A program made the translations under genes and the position numbers. This document shows, piece after piece, positions 19,044 through 26,941 of a DNA stretch of 64,000 nt (positions within the stretch are counted from its first letter, which is position 1; each line of letters starts with the position of its first letter). Source of the DNA: Hydrogenophaga palleronii NBRC 102513 (lineage in GTDB: Bacteria; Pseudomonadota; Gammaproteobacteria; Burkholderiales; Burkholderiaceae_C). Below the pieces are notes generated by a model. It was given only the letters and a program-made list of their open reading frames with translations. It made no database searches and was not told where the DNA came from. The stretch covers positions 1 through 64,000 of the forward strand of contig NZ_BCTJ01000015.1 in NCBI RefSeq assembly GCF_001571225.1, written 5' to 3'.

Positions 19044-20510
19044 TCAGCGCGCGAGCGGTTCGTCGGCCGTGTAGCCGCCACCCAGGGCACGCACCAGCGC
19101 CACCTGGGTCGACAGTGCGCGCGCCTGCAGGTCCACCGTCTGGCGCCGCTGGTTGATCAGCGTGGTCTCGGCGCTGAGCACCGTGAGGTAGTTGCTCAGG
19201 CCGGCGCGGTAGCGCTGGGTGGCGATGTCGTAGGCCGCTTCGGCGGCGCTGCGCGACTGCGCCTGCTGCTCGCGCTGGCGTTCCAGCGACTGGCGCGCGT
19301 TGAGCTGGTCGGCGGTGTCGCGCACGGCCTCGAGCACGGCGCCGTTGTAGCTCTCCACCGCGGCGTCGAGGTCGGCGTTGCGGGTGCGCAGTTGTGCGCG
19401 CAGGCGGCCGGCGTCGAAGATCGGCAGGTGGATCGCAGGGCCGATGCCGTACTGCTGGCTGCCGGAGTTGATCAGTCGGTCCAGACCGATGCTGGACAGA
19501 CCGATGAAGGCCGTCAGACTCACGTTGGGATAGAACTGCGCCTTGGCCACGCTCACGCCCTGGGTGGCCGCCTCGATGCGCCAGCGTGCGGCAGTGATGT
19601 CGGCACGGCGGCCCAGCAGGTCGGCCGGCAGCATCTCGGGGAGGGCCAGGGGCTTCAGGCTTTGCAGGTCTGGCCGCAACTGCGCGTAGTGCTTGGGAGG
19701 CTGGGCGGCCAGCGCGGCCAGTGCGTGGCGGGCGGCCACGATCTGTTCGTCCAGCTGTTCGATCTGCACCCGCGCATCGGGCAAGGCGCCCTCTCCCTGC
19801 TTGAGTTCCACGCGCGTGTCCAGGCCGGCATCAACGCGCTGGCGGATCAGGCCGAGCATCTGCTCGCGCTGCGTCAGCGCCAGTTGCGCCACCTCGCGCT
19901 GCGCCAGCAGGCGGCCGAGCTGCACATAGGTCTGTGCCACGTTGCTGGCGAGCACGTTGCGCGCGGCCTGCAGGTCGGCGGCGGCAGCTCGTTCGCTGCC
20001 CACCGCGGCTTCGATGGCCGAGCGGTGCAGGCCGAAGAAGTCGAACTCCCAGCTGCCGGCGAGTTGCGCGTTGGCCAGCGTGCGGGTCGAGCCACCGAGC
20101 GGTGGCGGGTAGATGTTGGTGGCGCTGAAGCGCTGGCGCGTCACGTCGGCGCTGCCGTTGATCTTCAGGCCGTCGGCCGCTTCTTCGCCCGAAGTGGCGG
20201 CCTCGGCGCGCCGCAGCCGGGCCTGCGCCACCTTGAGCGAGGGCTGCGATTGCAGAGCCTGTTCGATCACGGCGCTCAGTTGGGCATCACCCCAGCTGCG
20301 CCACCAGTCGCTGGCCACCAGCGGCTCGGCCGGCCTATTGCCCGTGGGCTGGGCCAGGCCGATGGCCTGGGGATCGAGAACGCTGGCCTGGGAGCCAATG
20401 CCGGCGCTGCTGGCGCAACCGGCCAGCAACACCACAACGGCAAGCGAGACGGCGGCACCGAGCCGACGGGCACTGGTGGCGGGCAAAGAAGGGCAAAGAT
20501 GGTGCTTCAT
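19044..20510 (-). CDS. NodT-type outer-membrane efflux lipoprotein
   Basis: TolC-like outer-membrane channel of the RND/EmrAB outer-membrane lipoprotein family, 488 residues. A signal peptide ends in a lipobox (VVVLLAGCASS), so it is lipidated and sorted to the outer membrane. Two OEP repeats are seen: DWWRSWGDAQLSAVIEQAL with SLKVAQARLRRAEA, and RRADITAARWRIEAATQGVS with FYPNVSLTAFIGLSS. ATG 20510 is preferred; an ATG 12 bases upstream is in frame. It completes the three-part pump with the HlyD and MFS genes downstream and lies behind the MarR gene. Confidence 0.9.
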   Translation of the reverse strand: MKHHLCPSLPATSARRLGAAVSLAVVVLLAGCASSAGIGSQASVLDPQAIGLAQPTGNRPAEPLVASDWWRSWGDAQLSAVIEQALQSQPSLKVAQARLRRAEAATSGEEAADGLKINGSADVTRQRFSATNIYPPPLGGSTRTLANAQLAGSWEFDFFGLHRSAIEAAVGSERAAAADLQAARNVLASNVAQTYVQLGRLLAQREVAQLALTQREQMLGLIRQRVDAGLDTRVELKQGEGALPDARVQIEQLDEQIVAARHALAALAAQPPKHYAQLRPDLQSLKPLALPEMLPADLLGRRADITAARWRIEAATQGVSVAKAQFYPNVSLTAFIGLSSIGLDRLINSGSQQYGIGPAIHLPIFDAGRLRAQLRTRNADLDAAVESYNGAVLEAVRDTADQLNARQSLERQREQQAQSRSAAEAAYDIATQRYRAGLSNYLTVLSAETTLINQRRQTVDLQARALSTQVALVRALGGGYTADEPLAR

Positions 20511-20584
20511 GGTGGGGACCATTGGTTCACTGGGAGGGGAAAACAGGTTCAGAAAAGGAAGCGGACGGAGCGGCTGTGTTCGCC

Positions 20585-21067
20585 TCAACCCGCCTCGCGC
20601 TGGGCGTCGCCATTGGCGACCATGCGGGTCAGCAGCGCGAGCAACTGCTGCCACTCGGCCTCAGAGAAACCCGCCAGGTGCCGATTCATCACATCGGCCA
20701 GCACCTCGGGCACATGTTCCATGGTGGCGCGGCCTTCGGTGGTGAGTTCCACCATCACCACGCGGCGGTCTTCGGTGGAGCGCATCCGTTTGCACAGGCC
20801 TTTTTTCTCCAGCCGGTCGAGCAGGCGCGTCATGGCACCGGCGTCGATCATCGACCAGCGCGCCAGCTCGGCCACGGTGGCGGTGCCGCGCATGCGCAGG
20901 TTCATCATCGGGTTCCACTGCGCCGAGGTCAGGTCGTGGTCGCACAGGCGTTTGTCGGCCTGGCAGACGAAGGACATCAGCACGCGCTTGAGCAGGAAGC
21001 CCACGCTTTCTTCGGGGGTGTAGTGGCCGCCTTCGTAAAAGCGTGCGGGAGCGTTGGGGTCTGGCAT
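20585..21067 (-). CDS. MarR-family repressor of the efflux operon
   Basis: A 160-residue winged-helix regulator: DLTSAQWNPMMNLRMRGTAT, ARWSMIDAGAMTRLLDRLEK (recognition helix) and KRMRSTEDRRVVMVELTTEG (wing with DRR) match MarR/EmrR. ATG 21067 begins the protein; open frame continues upstream over promoter DNA. It is first gene of the minus-strand efflux operon, 74 bp before the lipoprotein gene. The palindrome TGCCTAGGCA at 21108-21117 is a plausible operator, so that binding of a toxic ligand would release the whole operon, as known for EmrR (inference here). Confidence 0.88.
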   Translation of the reverse strand: MPDPNAPARFYEGGHYTPEESVGFLLKRVLMSFVCQADKRLCDHDLTSAQWNPMMNLRMRGTATVAELARWSMIDAGAMTRLLDRLEKKGLCKRMRSTEDRRVVMVELTTEGRATMEHVPEVLADVMNRHLAGFSEAEWQQLLALLTRMVANGDAQREAG

Positions 21068-21104
21068 GCAGGGGCAACAGTTGGATGGCGAAGGCCTCCA
21101 ATGT

Positions 21105-21120
21105 ACATGCCTAGGCAACT
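21105..21120. promoter_or_regulatory. Candidate MarR operator
   Basis: Perfect palindrome TGCCTAGGCA at 21108-21117, flanked by TACA and ACTA, about 40 bp before the MarR start. MarR proteins usually bind 16-20-bp palindromes overlapping their own promoter. TTGTCA boxes on the minus strand near 21130-21145 could be -35 elements. Confidence 0.45.
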
Positions 21121-21196
21121 ACTGATATGACAAGTAATGTGACAAATGAAATATGCGCCGGCCGGATGCCCTCGACCGCACAACGCAACGCGCATG

Positions 21197-21225
21197 AAAA
21201 AAGCCCGCGATGCGGGCTTTTTTCA
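21197..21225. terminator. Bidirectional terminator
   Basis: A run of A, perfect stem AAGCCCGC / GCGGGCTT with a 3-base loop, then a run of T. It lies just downstream of the 56-residue gene on the minus strand and separates it from the efflux operon. Confidence 0.85.
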
Positions 21226-21254
21226 TGGGCCTGGCCGGATGGGCCAGTGGGCGA

Positions 21255-21425
21255 TCAGCCGCCCTTCTTCGAGCGCTTGCCCGGGTTTTTCTTGCTGCGC
21301 GTGGCGACGCCGCGCTCCAGGCTCACGCGCTGGCCACGACCCGGGGTGGTCAGGCTCACGCCGGCGACGGGCGTCGGACGGGGGGTGGCTTTGCGGTCGG
21401 CTTCAGTGACGATTTTGTTGCCCAT
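21255..21425 (-). CDS. Small basic protein, 56 aa, unknown
   Basis: A 56-residue open frame read as MGNKIVTEADRKATPRPTPV, then AGVSLTTPGRGQRVSLERGV and a strongly basic tail ATRSKKNPGKRSKKGG. The start ATG 21425 has AGGAA at a good distance (CAGGAACCTGAC), and a textbook terminator follows the stop, so it looks like a complete single-gene transcript. Thr, Pro, Arg and Lys rich, no membrane segment, no Cys. The Lys/Arg tail suggests nucleic-acid or ribosome contact (inference). I recall similar short hypothetical proteins in related Burkholderiales but cannot name a family. Confidence 0.65.
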   Translation of the reverse strand: MGNKIVTEADRKATPRPTPVAGVSLTTPGRGQRVSLERGVATRSKKNPGKRSKKGG

Positions 21426-21587
21426 GTCAGGTTCCTGAGAGAAATTGCAAAGGCGTTATTAGGCCATAGACCGCGAGACCTTCCGCCAAGGCCATCACGA
21501 GGGGCGCTCCCGGGCAGCGCAGGCCCGTGCCAATACCCCGCTGCGGTAGTAGGTTTTTCCAGACAAAGCACGGCGACAGCCCTAGCA

Positions 21588-21607
21588 TTGATTCCGTAAT
21601 GAATCAA
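21588..21607. promoter_or_regulatory. Inverted repeat upstream of catabolic ABC operon
   Basis: Perfect inverted repeat TTGATTC-N6-GAATCAA, 41 bp before the first gene of the catabolic cluster. The size fits a dimeric regulator site. Confidence 0.45.
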
Positions 21608-21608
21608 C

Positions 21609-21624
21609 GTTTCATATACAAAAC
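21609..21624. promoter_or_regulatory. Candidate IclR-type operator (GTTTC-N6-AAAAC)
   Basis: GTTTCATATACAAAAC directly follows the previous repeat. It resembles IclR-family palindromes of the GTTTCATATATGAAAC type; an IclR gene is encoded 5.3 kb downstream in the same cluster. A similar 16-bp site is at 54819-54834. Binding is inference. Confidence 0.4.
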
Positions 21625-21647
21625 ATAAAACCCACCGCAGGCTCCCC

Positions 21648-22484
21648 ATGAACGACGCACTTCACGGCTCCCGCGCAACCGCCACGGCCCCCGGCGGTCT
21701 GCATCCCGCGATCGAATTCATCGGCGTGGACAAGCGCTTTCCCGCCCGAGGCAAGAACCCCGAGGTGATCGCCGCGCGCAACGTGACCTTGTCGATCCAG
21801 CCCGGCGAGGTGGTCTCGCTGATCGGCCCCTCGGGTTGCGGCAAGAGCACCTTGCTCAACATGGGCTCGGGCCTGGCCAAGGCCTCGGCCGGCACGGTGA
21901 AGGTCAACGGCGAAGTGGTCACCGGCCCGAACAAGCACGTCGCCTTCATGCTGCAGAAAGACCTGCTCATGCCCTGGCGCACGATTGCCCAGAACGTGGA
22001 GTTCGGCCTGGAGTTGCGCGGCGTGAAGGCCGCCGACCGCGCCGCCATTTCCACCAGGCTGCTGGCGCAATGCCACCTCAAGGGCTTTGGCAACAGCTAC
22101 CCGCACCAGCTCTCCGGCGGCATGCGCCAGCGCGCGGCGATGGCGCGCACGCTCGCGGTCGACCCGATCGTGCTGCTGATGGACGAGCCCTTCTCCGCGC
22201 TCGATGCGCAGACCAAGATGATCCTGCAGCAGGACCTGGCGCGCACCGTGGCCGAACACAAAAAGACCGTGCTCTTCATCACCCACGACCTGGCCGAGGC
22301 CGTCGCGCTGTCCGACCGCATCCTGGTGATGAGCGAGCGCCCGGGCACCATCGTGGAAGAAATCGTGGTCGACATTCCCGACCGCGCCAACCCGATGGCG
22401 CGCCGCAAGCACCCCGACGTGGGCGACTACGTGAGCCGCCTGATGGACCTGCTCAAGCTCGACGCGCAGACCGACGTGCACTGA
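21648..22484 (+). CDS. ABC importer ATPase, SsuB/TauB/NrtD type
   Basis: Cytoplasmic ATPase of a nitrate/sulfonate/taurine-type importer, 278 residues. Walker A is GPSGCGKSTLLNMGSG, the Q-loop is MLQKDLLMPWRTIAQNVEFG, the signature is LSGGMRQRAAMARTL, Walker B is IVLLMDEPFSALD, and THDLAEAVALSDRI has the switch His. It forms an operon with the substrate-binding protein and permease downstream and opens the catabolic cluster. Two palindromes lie in its promoter region. Specificity is set by the binding protein and is unknown; organosulfonates, pyrimidine precursors and aromatic acids are all known for this family. Confidence 0.9.
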   Translation: MNDALHGSRATATAPGGLHPAIEFIGVDKRFPARGKNPEVIAARNVTLSIQPGEVVSLIGPSGCGKSTLLNMGSGLAKASAGTVKVNGEVVTGPNKHVAFMLQKDLLMPWRTIAQNVEFGLELRGVKAADRAAISTRLLAQCHLKGFGNSYPHQLSGGMRQRAAMARTLAVDPIVLLMDEPFSALDAQTKMILQQDLARTVAEHKKTVLFITHDLAEAVALSDRILVMSERPGTIVEEIVVDIPDRANPMARRKHPDVGDYVSRLMDLLKLDAQTDVH

Positions 22485-22533
22485 TCCCCCCCTCCCTCCC
22501 TCCCTCCCTCTCTTTCTTCCCTTTCATTTAGCC
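22485..22533. repeat. Polypyrimidine tract with TCCC tandem repeats
   Basis: About 45 nearly uninterrupted pyrimidines, including a C6 run and five to six tandem TCCC units (about 22491-22510), fill the gap between the ATPase and the binding-protein gene. The complementary strand has GGGAGGGAGGGAGGG and so has G-quadruplex potential. Confidence 0.75.
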
Positions 22534-22550
22534 GACCCACTGGAGCTGCC

Positions 22551-23552
22551 ATGAAGATGACCCGCACTTTCAACGGAACCCGCCGTGCCTGCCTGAGCCT
22601 GCTCGCCACCGCGGCGCTGGTCTCGCCGCTGGCCGCCCACGCACAGGTGCAGGAGATCACCTACCTGCTGCCCGCGCCCGCCACGCTGCCGGCCTTTGGC
22701 CCGTGGATGGTGGCGCAGGCCAAGGGCTACTACGAACAGGAAGGCCTCAAGGTCAACTTCGTCACCGCACGCGGTGGCGTGGACGTGGCCAAGCAGATCG
22801 GCGCGGGCAATGCCGTCATCGGCGGCGCCATCGGCGACACGCCCATCATCGCGCGCGCGCAGGGCATTCCGGTGAAGGCTGTGGCGGTGCTCGGCGCCGG
22901 CTCGCTCACCCAGCTCGTGAGCCACAAGGACGAGAAGATCGAAAGCCCGCGCGAGCTCAAGGGCAAGACGGTGACCGTGCTGGCCTACACCGACACCACC
23001 TACTACGCCCTGCTGGGCATGCTCAGCAAGGTCGGCCTGACCAAGAACGACGTGAACATCCAGGCCGCCGGCCCGGCAGGTGTGTGGCAGCAGTTCACCG
23101 CCAAGAAGGCCAGCGCGATGGCCGGTGTGCCCGACTGGACGGTGAGCGCCATGGACGCCGGCGCGCAGGTCGACATCATGCCCGCCGACCTCTACTTCAA
23201 GAGCATGGCCCAGGCCATCCTCGCGTCCGACGACACCATTGCCAAGAACCCGCAGCTGATCCAGAAGCTGGTGCGCGCCACGCTCAAGGGCATGAAGGAC
23301 ATCATGGCCGACCCCAAGGCCGCCACGGCGACCTACGTGGCGCATGTGCCGATGCACAAGGGCAAGGAAGCCAGCATCCAGACGGCCTTCGAGCTGTTCA
23401 ACAAATACGTGTACGCGGCGCAGAAGGTGCCCGGCACGATGGACGAAACGCGCCTGAGCGAACTGCAGAAGTTCTACGTCACCAACGGCGTGGTGCCGAA
23501 GGAAACGCCGCTCAAGGAGCTCTACACGAACCAGTTCGTGACGGCCAAGTAA
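22551..23552 (+). CDS. ABC importer substrate-binding protein, SsuA/NMT1-like
   Basis: Periplasmic binding protein of the NMT1/SsuA fold, 333 residues. A signal peptide (RRACLSLLATAALVSPLAAH, then AQA-like site) precedes the mature domain: LPAFGPWMVAQAKGYYEQEG, VNFVTARGGVDVAKQIGAGN and TPIIARAQGIPVKAVAVLGA are the hinge and ligand-pocket regions known in this family. ATG 22551 follows GGAGCTGCC. It belongs with the ATPase 66 bp upstream and the permease 49 bp downstream. Confidence 0.88.
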   Translation: MKMTRTFNGTRRACLSLLATAALVSPLAAHAQVQEITYLLPAPATLPAFGPWMVAQAKGYYEQEGLKVNFVTARGGVDVAKQIGAGNAVIGGAIGDTPIIARAQGIPVKAVAVLGAGSLTQLVSHKDEKIESPRELKGKTVTVLAYTDTTYYALLGMLSKVGLTKNDVNIQAAGPAGVWQQFTAKKASAMAGVPDWTVSAMDAGAQVDIMPADLYFKSMAQAILASDDTIAKNPQLIQKLVRATLKGMKDIMADPKAATATYVAHVPMHKGKEASIQTAFELFNKYVYAAQKVPGTMDETRLSELQKFYVTNGVVPKETPLKELYTNQFVTAK

Positions 23553-23601
23553 GCCGCGCCCTCTTCCCTTCCTGCTTCTACCTGCTTTTGAGAGTCGCGA
23601 G

Positions 23602-24387
23602 ATGAAAGACGTATTGCAACGCTACTCCACGGTGCTCTGGAGCCTGCTGGTGCTGGTGGTGTTCATGGCGGTCTGGGAATACGTTCCCGGCCTGCTGGGC
23701 GTGCCCGAGTTCGTGCTGCCGCCCTTCTCGCGCGTGTGGGAAGAGGCCGTGCGCATCTGGGGCACCGAGCGCCTGCTCTGGCATTCGGGCATCACCGCGG
23801 CGGAAGTGGTGGTGGGCTTCATCCTGGGCTCGCTGCTGGGCGCGCTGATCGGCTACGCTCTGGGCCTCTCGCCGAAGGTCGAGGCCGTGCTCTCGCCCTA
23901 CCTGCTGGCGCTGCAGATCGCGCCCAAGGTGGCGTTCGCACCGCTGTTCGTGATGTGGCTGGGCTACACCATGTACCCCAAGATCCTGGTGGCCGTGCTG
24001 ATCGTGTTCTTCCCGGTGCTCATCAACGTGCTCTCGGCCATGCGCACCATGGACCACGACCTGATCAACCTCGCGCGTTCGTTCTCGGCCACCCGGCTGC
24101 AGGTGTTCCGCATGGTCGAGTTCCCCACCACCTTGCCGCCGCTGTTCTCGGGCCTGCGCATCGCCAGCACGCTGGCGGTGATCGGTGTGGTCGTCGGTGA
24201 ACTCGTGGGCGGCAACATGGGCCTGGGTTACCTGCTGGTGTTCTTCGAAGGCCAGGGCAACACCGCCGGTGTGTTCGTGGTCATCGGCGCGCTCACGGTG
24301 ATCGGCATCGTGGCGTACTACGCGGTGGTGATCGCCGAGAAACGCGTCCTGCATTACCTGCCCAGCGCCGAGCGGCGCGTGGCCTGA
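23602..24387 (+). CDS. ABC importer permease, SsuC/TauC type
   Basis: Inner-membrane permease of 261 residues with six predicted helices. The cytoplasmic coupling loop EFPTTLPPLFSGLRIASTLA is the BPD_transp_1 (EAA-type) motif, preceded by HDLINLARSFSATRLQVFRM. GAGA lies before ATG 23602. The TGA stop shares a base with the ATG of the next SDR gene (TGATG at 24385-24389), so import and catabolism are translationally coupled. Confidence 0.9.
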   Translation: MKDVLQRYSTVLWSLLVLVVFMAVWEYVPGLLGVPEFVLPPFSRVWEEAVRIWGTERLLWHSGITAAEVVVGFILGSLLGALIGYALGLSPKVEAVLSPYLLALQIAPKVAFAPLFVMWLGYTMYPKILVAVLIVFFPVLINVLSAMRTMDHDLINLARSFSATRLQVFRMVEFPTTLPPLFSGLRIASTLAVIGVVVGELVGGNMGLGYLLVFFEGQGNTAGVFVVIGALTVIGIVAYYAVVIAEKRVLHYLPSAERRVA

Positions 24388-25154
24388 TGGAGCACCACAG
24401 CATGGCCCAGGAAATTGTTCTCAGCGGCCGCCGCGTGCTGGTCACCGGCGCCGCGCGCGGTCTGGGCGCGAGCTTCGCGCAGTCGCTGGTGCAAGCCGGC
24501 GCGCGCGTGGTCATCAGCGACGTGCTGCACGAAGCCGGCCAGCAACTGGCCCAAGACCTCGGCCCCAACGCCCACTACGTGCCGCTCGACCTGCTCGACG
24601 CGGACAGCGTGCGCAGCGGCGTCGATGCCGCCGCGCAATGGCTCGGTGGCCTCGACGGCCTGATCAACAACGCCGCCATCACCAACTCGGGCGGCAAGGG
24701 CATGAACCAGCTCAGCGCCGAGACCTGGGACCTGGTGATGGACGTGAACGTGCGCGGCACCTGGCTCGTGACCGCCGCCGCGCGAGCGCACCTGGCCGCC
24801 AGCGGCAGCGGCCGCGTGGTCAACCTGGCGTCGGACACCGCGCTGTGGGGCGCACCCAACCTGCTGGCCTACGTGGCGAGCAAGGGCGCGGTGATCGCCA
24901 TGACGAAATCGCTGGCGCGCGAGATGGGCGAAGACGGCACCACCGTCAACGCCATCGCCCCCGGCCTGACGCTGGTGGAAGCTACCGCCTACGTGCCGCA
25001 GGAGCGGCACGAGCACTACCTCAAGGGCCGCGCGATCCAGCGGCCCCAGGTGCCCGAAGACGTGAACGCCGCTGCGCTGTTCCTGCTGACCCAGGCCAGC
25101 GGCTTCATCACGGGCCAGTTGCTGCCGGTCAACGGCGGCTTCGCCATGCAATGA
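24387..25154 (+). CDS. SDR-family oxidoreductase (classical)
   Basis: NAD(P)-dependent short-chain dehydrogenase, 255 residues. Cofactor motif VTGAARGLGASFAQSLVQAG, structural NNAA (INNAAITNSG), catalytic Ser in VVNLASDTALWG and active-site YVASK are all present, as is the typical C-terminus ITGQLLPVNGGFAMQ. A Glu/Asp after the second beta strand (VVISDVLHEAG) favours NAD over NADP (family knowledge). ATG 24387 overlaps the permease stop; the in-frame ATG at 24402 is another option. It probably oxidises a hydroxy intermediate of the imported compound (inference). Confidence 0.88.
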   Translation: MEHHSMAQEIVLSGRRVLVTGAARGLGASFAQSLVQAGARVVISDVLHEAGQQLAQDLGPNAHYVPLDLLDADSVRSGVDAAAQWLGGLDGLINNAAITNSGGKGMNQLSAETWDLVMDVNVRGTWLVTAAARAHLAASGSGRVVNLASDTALWGAPNLLAYVASKGAVIAMTKSLAREMGEDGTTVNAIAPGLTLVEATAYVPQERHEHYLKGRAIQRPQVPEDVNAAALFLLTQASGFITGQLLPVNGGFAMQ

Positions 25155-25247
25155 AAAACAACCCCGTGCCAGCGGGCCGGCACCGCCGGTTTCATGGCAC
25201 ATCCGGCCCCACCGTTTCAAGCGCCCTCTCACTCTGAAAGGAAGACC

Positions 25248-25856
25248 ATGAGTACCGCCACCATCAACAAACCCACCGCAGCAGCCAACGCGCCCGTGTT
25301 CAACGAACGCGGCCTGATGGACGCCAACATCCCGGCCGAGGCCGACATCCAGCGCGGCATGATGCGCGCCGAAGGCCAGTCCTTCGCCCAGTGGATGGAA
25401 ACGCGCGTGGCGCGCAAGTCCACCCGCAGCTACGACTGGGACGCCCTCAAGTTCCAGGCCGACTTCGACCCCAAGTACCGCCGCGCGCAGATGCGTTACG
25501 TGGGCACCGGTGGCACCGGCGTGAACAAGGACACCAACACCGTGCCGTCCGCGCACTTCACGTTCTCCACCATGGTGATCCCGGCCGGCAACATCGGCCC
25601 GTCGCACATCCACTATGACGTGGAAGAAATCTTCTTCGTCATGCGCGGCGCCATGAAGGTGGTCTGCGAGAAGGACGGCGAGCGTTGGGAAACGGTTGTC
25701 GGCGAACGCGACCTGATCTCGGTGCCGCCCGGCGTGTACCGCGAAGAGCACAACATCGGCGACGAAGACGCGCTGATGTGCGTGATGCTGGGTTCGCCCA
25801 AGCCCATCACCCCGACCTACCCGCCCGATTCGCCGCTGGCAAAGATCAAGCGGTAA
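25248..25856 (+). CDS. Cupin-domain protein
   Basis: A 202-residue single-cupin protein. The first cupin motif is GPSHIHYDVEEIFFVMRGAM, with two His and a Glu for metal; the second motif region is GERDLISVPPGVYREEHNIG, ending in a His. About 100 residues precede the cupin (MMRAEGQSFAQWMETRVARK). A metal-dependent dioxygenase, isomerase or sugar/acid-binding role is possible; the family alone does not decide. ATG 25248 is selected because GAAAGGAAG precedes it. It follows the SDR by 93 bp and ends just before a tandem repeat. Confidence 0.8.
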   Translation: MSTATINKPTAAANAPVFNERGLMDANIPAEADIQRGMMRAEGQSFAQWMETRVARKSTRSYDWDALKFQADFDPKYRRAQMRYVGTGGTGVNKDTNTVPSAHFTFSTMVIPAGNIGPSHIHYDVEEIFFVMRGAMKVVCEKDGERWETVVGERDLISVPPGVYREEHNIGDEDALMCVMLGSPKPITPTYPPDSPLAKIKR

Positions 25857-25860
25857 GAGG

Positions 25861-26100
25861 CTCCCCCCGCGCCGCTTCGCGTCACCCCCCAGGGGGCAAC
25901 ACCAGCGGCCCGGAGCAACAAGCCTCCCCCTGCGCCGCTTCGCGTCATCCCCCGGGGGACAACACCAGCGGCCCGGAGCAACAAGCCCCCTGCGCCGCTT
26001 CGCGTCACCCCCCAGGGGGCAACACCAGCGGCCCGGCAAAGCCGGCTCCGCGGTGTTTCTGGATCAAGCCACTTCTCTCGTCGCATCTCTTCTTCTGCCC
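25861..26100 (+). repeat. Tandem array (about 63 and 60 bp) of the dispersed intergenic repeat
   Basis: Three successive copies of a unit running CCCCCTGCGCCGCTTCGCGT, CACCCCCCAGGGGG, CAACACCAGCGGCCCGG begin at about 25863, 25926 and 25986. Spacing between equal points is 63 then 60 bp. The third unit continues into AAAGCCGGCTCCGCGGTGTT, TCTGGATCAAGCC and TCTCGTCGCATCTC, the right half of the repeat found elsewhere in this window. Each unit has a CCCCC/GGGGG hairpin. It lies between the cupin and the hydrolase gene. Confidence 0.85.
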
Positions 26101-26102
26101 TC

Positions 26103-26927
26103 ATGACACCTCTTCAAGCCCTCGCCGCCTTTCCCCTGCGCCCTGCTGCGCTGGCGGACGGTGCGTGTGTGTCGTACCGCGAAGCGGGTTCGGCCACCGA
26201 GGTGACGCATGTGCTGCTGCACGGCATCGGCTCGGCGTCGGGCAGCTGGGTGCGGCAGCTGGAGGCCGCGCAGGGCAAGGCCTTGCGCGTGCTGGCATGG
26301 GATGCGCCGGGTTACGGCGACTCCACGCCGGTGGCCGCGGAATGGCCCTCGGCCGACGACTACGCCGCGCGTCTCTGGGCCTGGCTCGACGCGCTGAACG
26401 TGCACGCACCGGTCACGCTGGTCGGCCATTCGCTCGGCGCGCTGATGGCCGGCCGTGCGGCGCGGCTTGCCCCTTCGCGTGTGCAGCGCCTGGTGCTGAT
26501 CTCACCCGCCGGCGGTTATGGCCATGCCGAAGCCGCCGTGCGCGAACAGAAACTGAACGACCGCCTCGCCTCGCTCGCCCGCCTGGGCCCGCAGGGCATG
26601 GCGCAGGCGCGCGGCGCAGCCATGCTCTCGCCCGGCGCGCCGGACGAGCTGGTGGAGGCCGTGCGCCAGAGCATGTCGCAGGTGATTCCCGCCGGCTACA
26701 CGCAGGCCGCGCGCCTGCTGGCCCACGGCACGCTGGTCGACGACGTGGCGGCCCTGGGCTGCCCCATCGCGGTGGCCAGCGGCAGTGCCGACGGCATCAC
26801 CACCCCGGCGGCCTGCCAAAAGGTGGCGCAGGCGGCCGGCGTGTCATGGAATGATCTCGGTTCGGCGGGCCATGCGTGCCCGCTCGAAGCACCCGGCCAG
26901 GTCAACACCCTGCTCGGGCTCCACTGA
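26103..26927 (+). CDS. Alpha/beta hydrolase
   Basis: A 274-residue alpha/beta hydrolase. The oxyanion segment is VLLHGIGSASGSW, the nucleophile elbow is LVGHSLGALMAGRAA (Ser in GHSLG), the acid is probably in VASGSADGITTPAACQ and the catalytic His in GSAGHACPLEAPGQV. Size and order fit carboxylesterases, C-C bond hydrolases of ring-cleavage products, and lactonases. It sits 246 bp after the cupin gene, with the tandem repeat between, and 14 bp before the IclR regulator. The substrate is unknown. Confidence 0.85.
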   Translation: MTPLQALAAFPLRPAALADGACVSYREAGSATEVTHVLLHGIGSASGSWVRQLEAAQGKALRVLAWDAPGYGDSTPVAAEWPSADDYAARLWAWLDALNVHAPVTLVGHSLGALMAGRAARLAPSRVQRLVLISPAGGYGHAEAAVREQKLNDRLASLARLGPQGMAQARGAAMLSPGAPDELVEAVRQSMSQVIPAGYTQAARLLAHGTLVDDVAALGCPIAVASGSADGITTPAACQKVAQAAGVSWNDLGSAGHACPLEAPGQVNTLLGLH

Positions 26928-26941
26928 TCAAGGAACCGACC

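Noticed and set aside
25861-26050. Possible CRISPR-like array
   Set aside because: Only three units, with no unique spacers between short repeats; the unit is a copy of a dispersed intergenic repeat.
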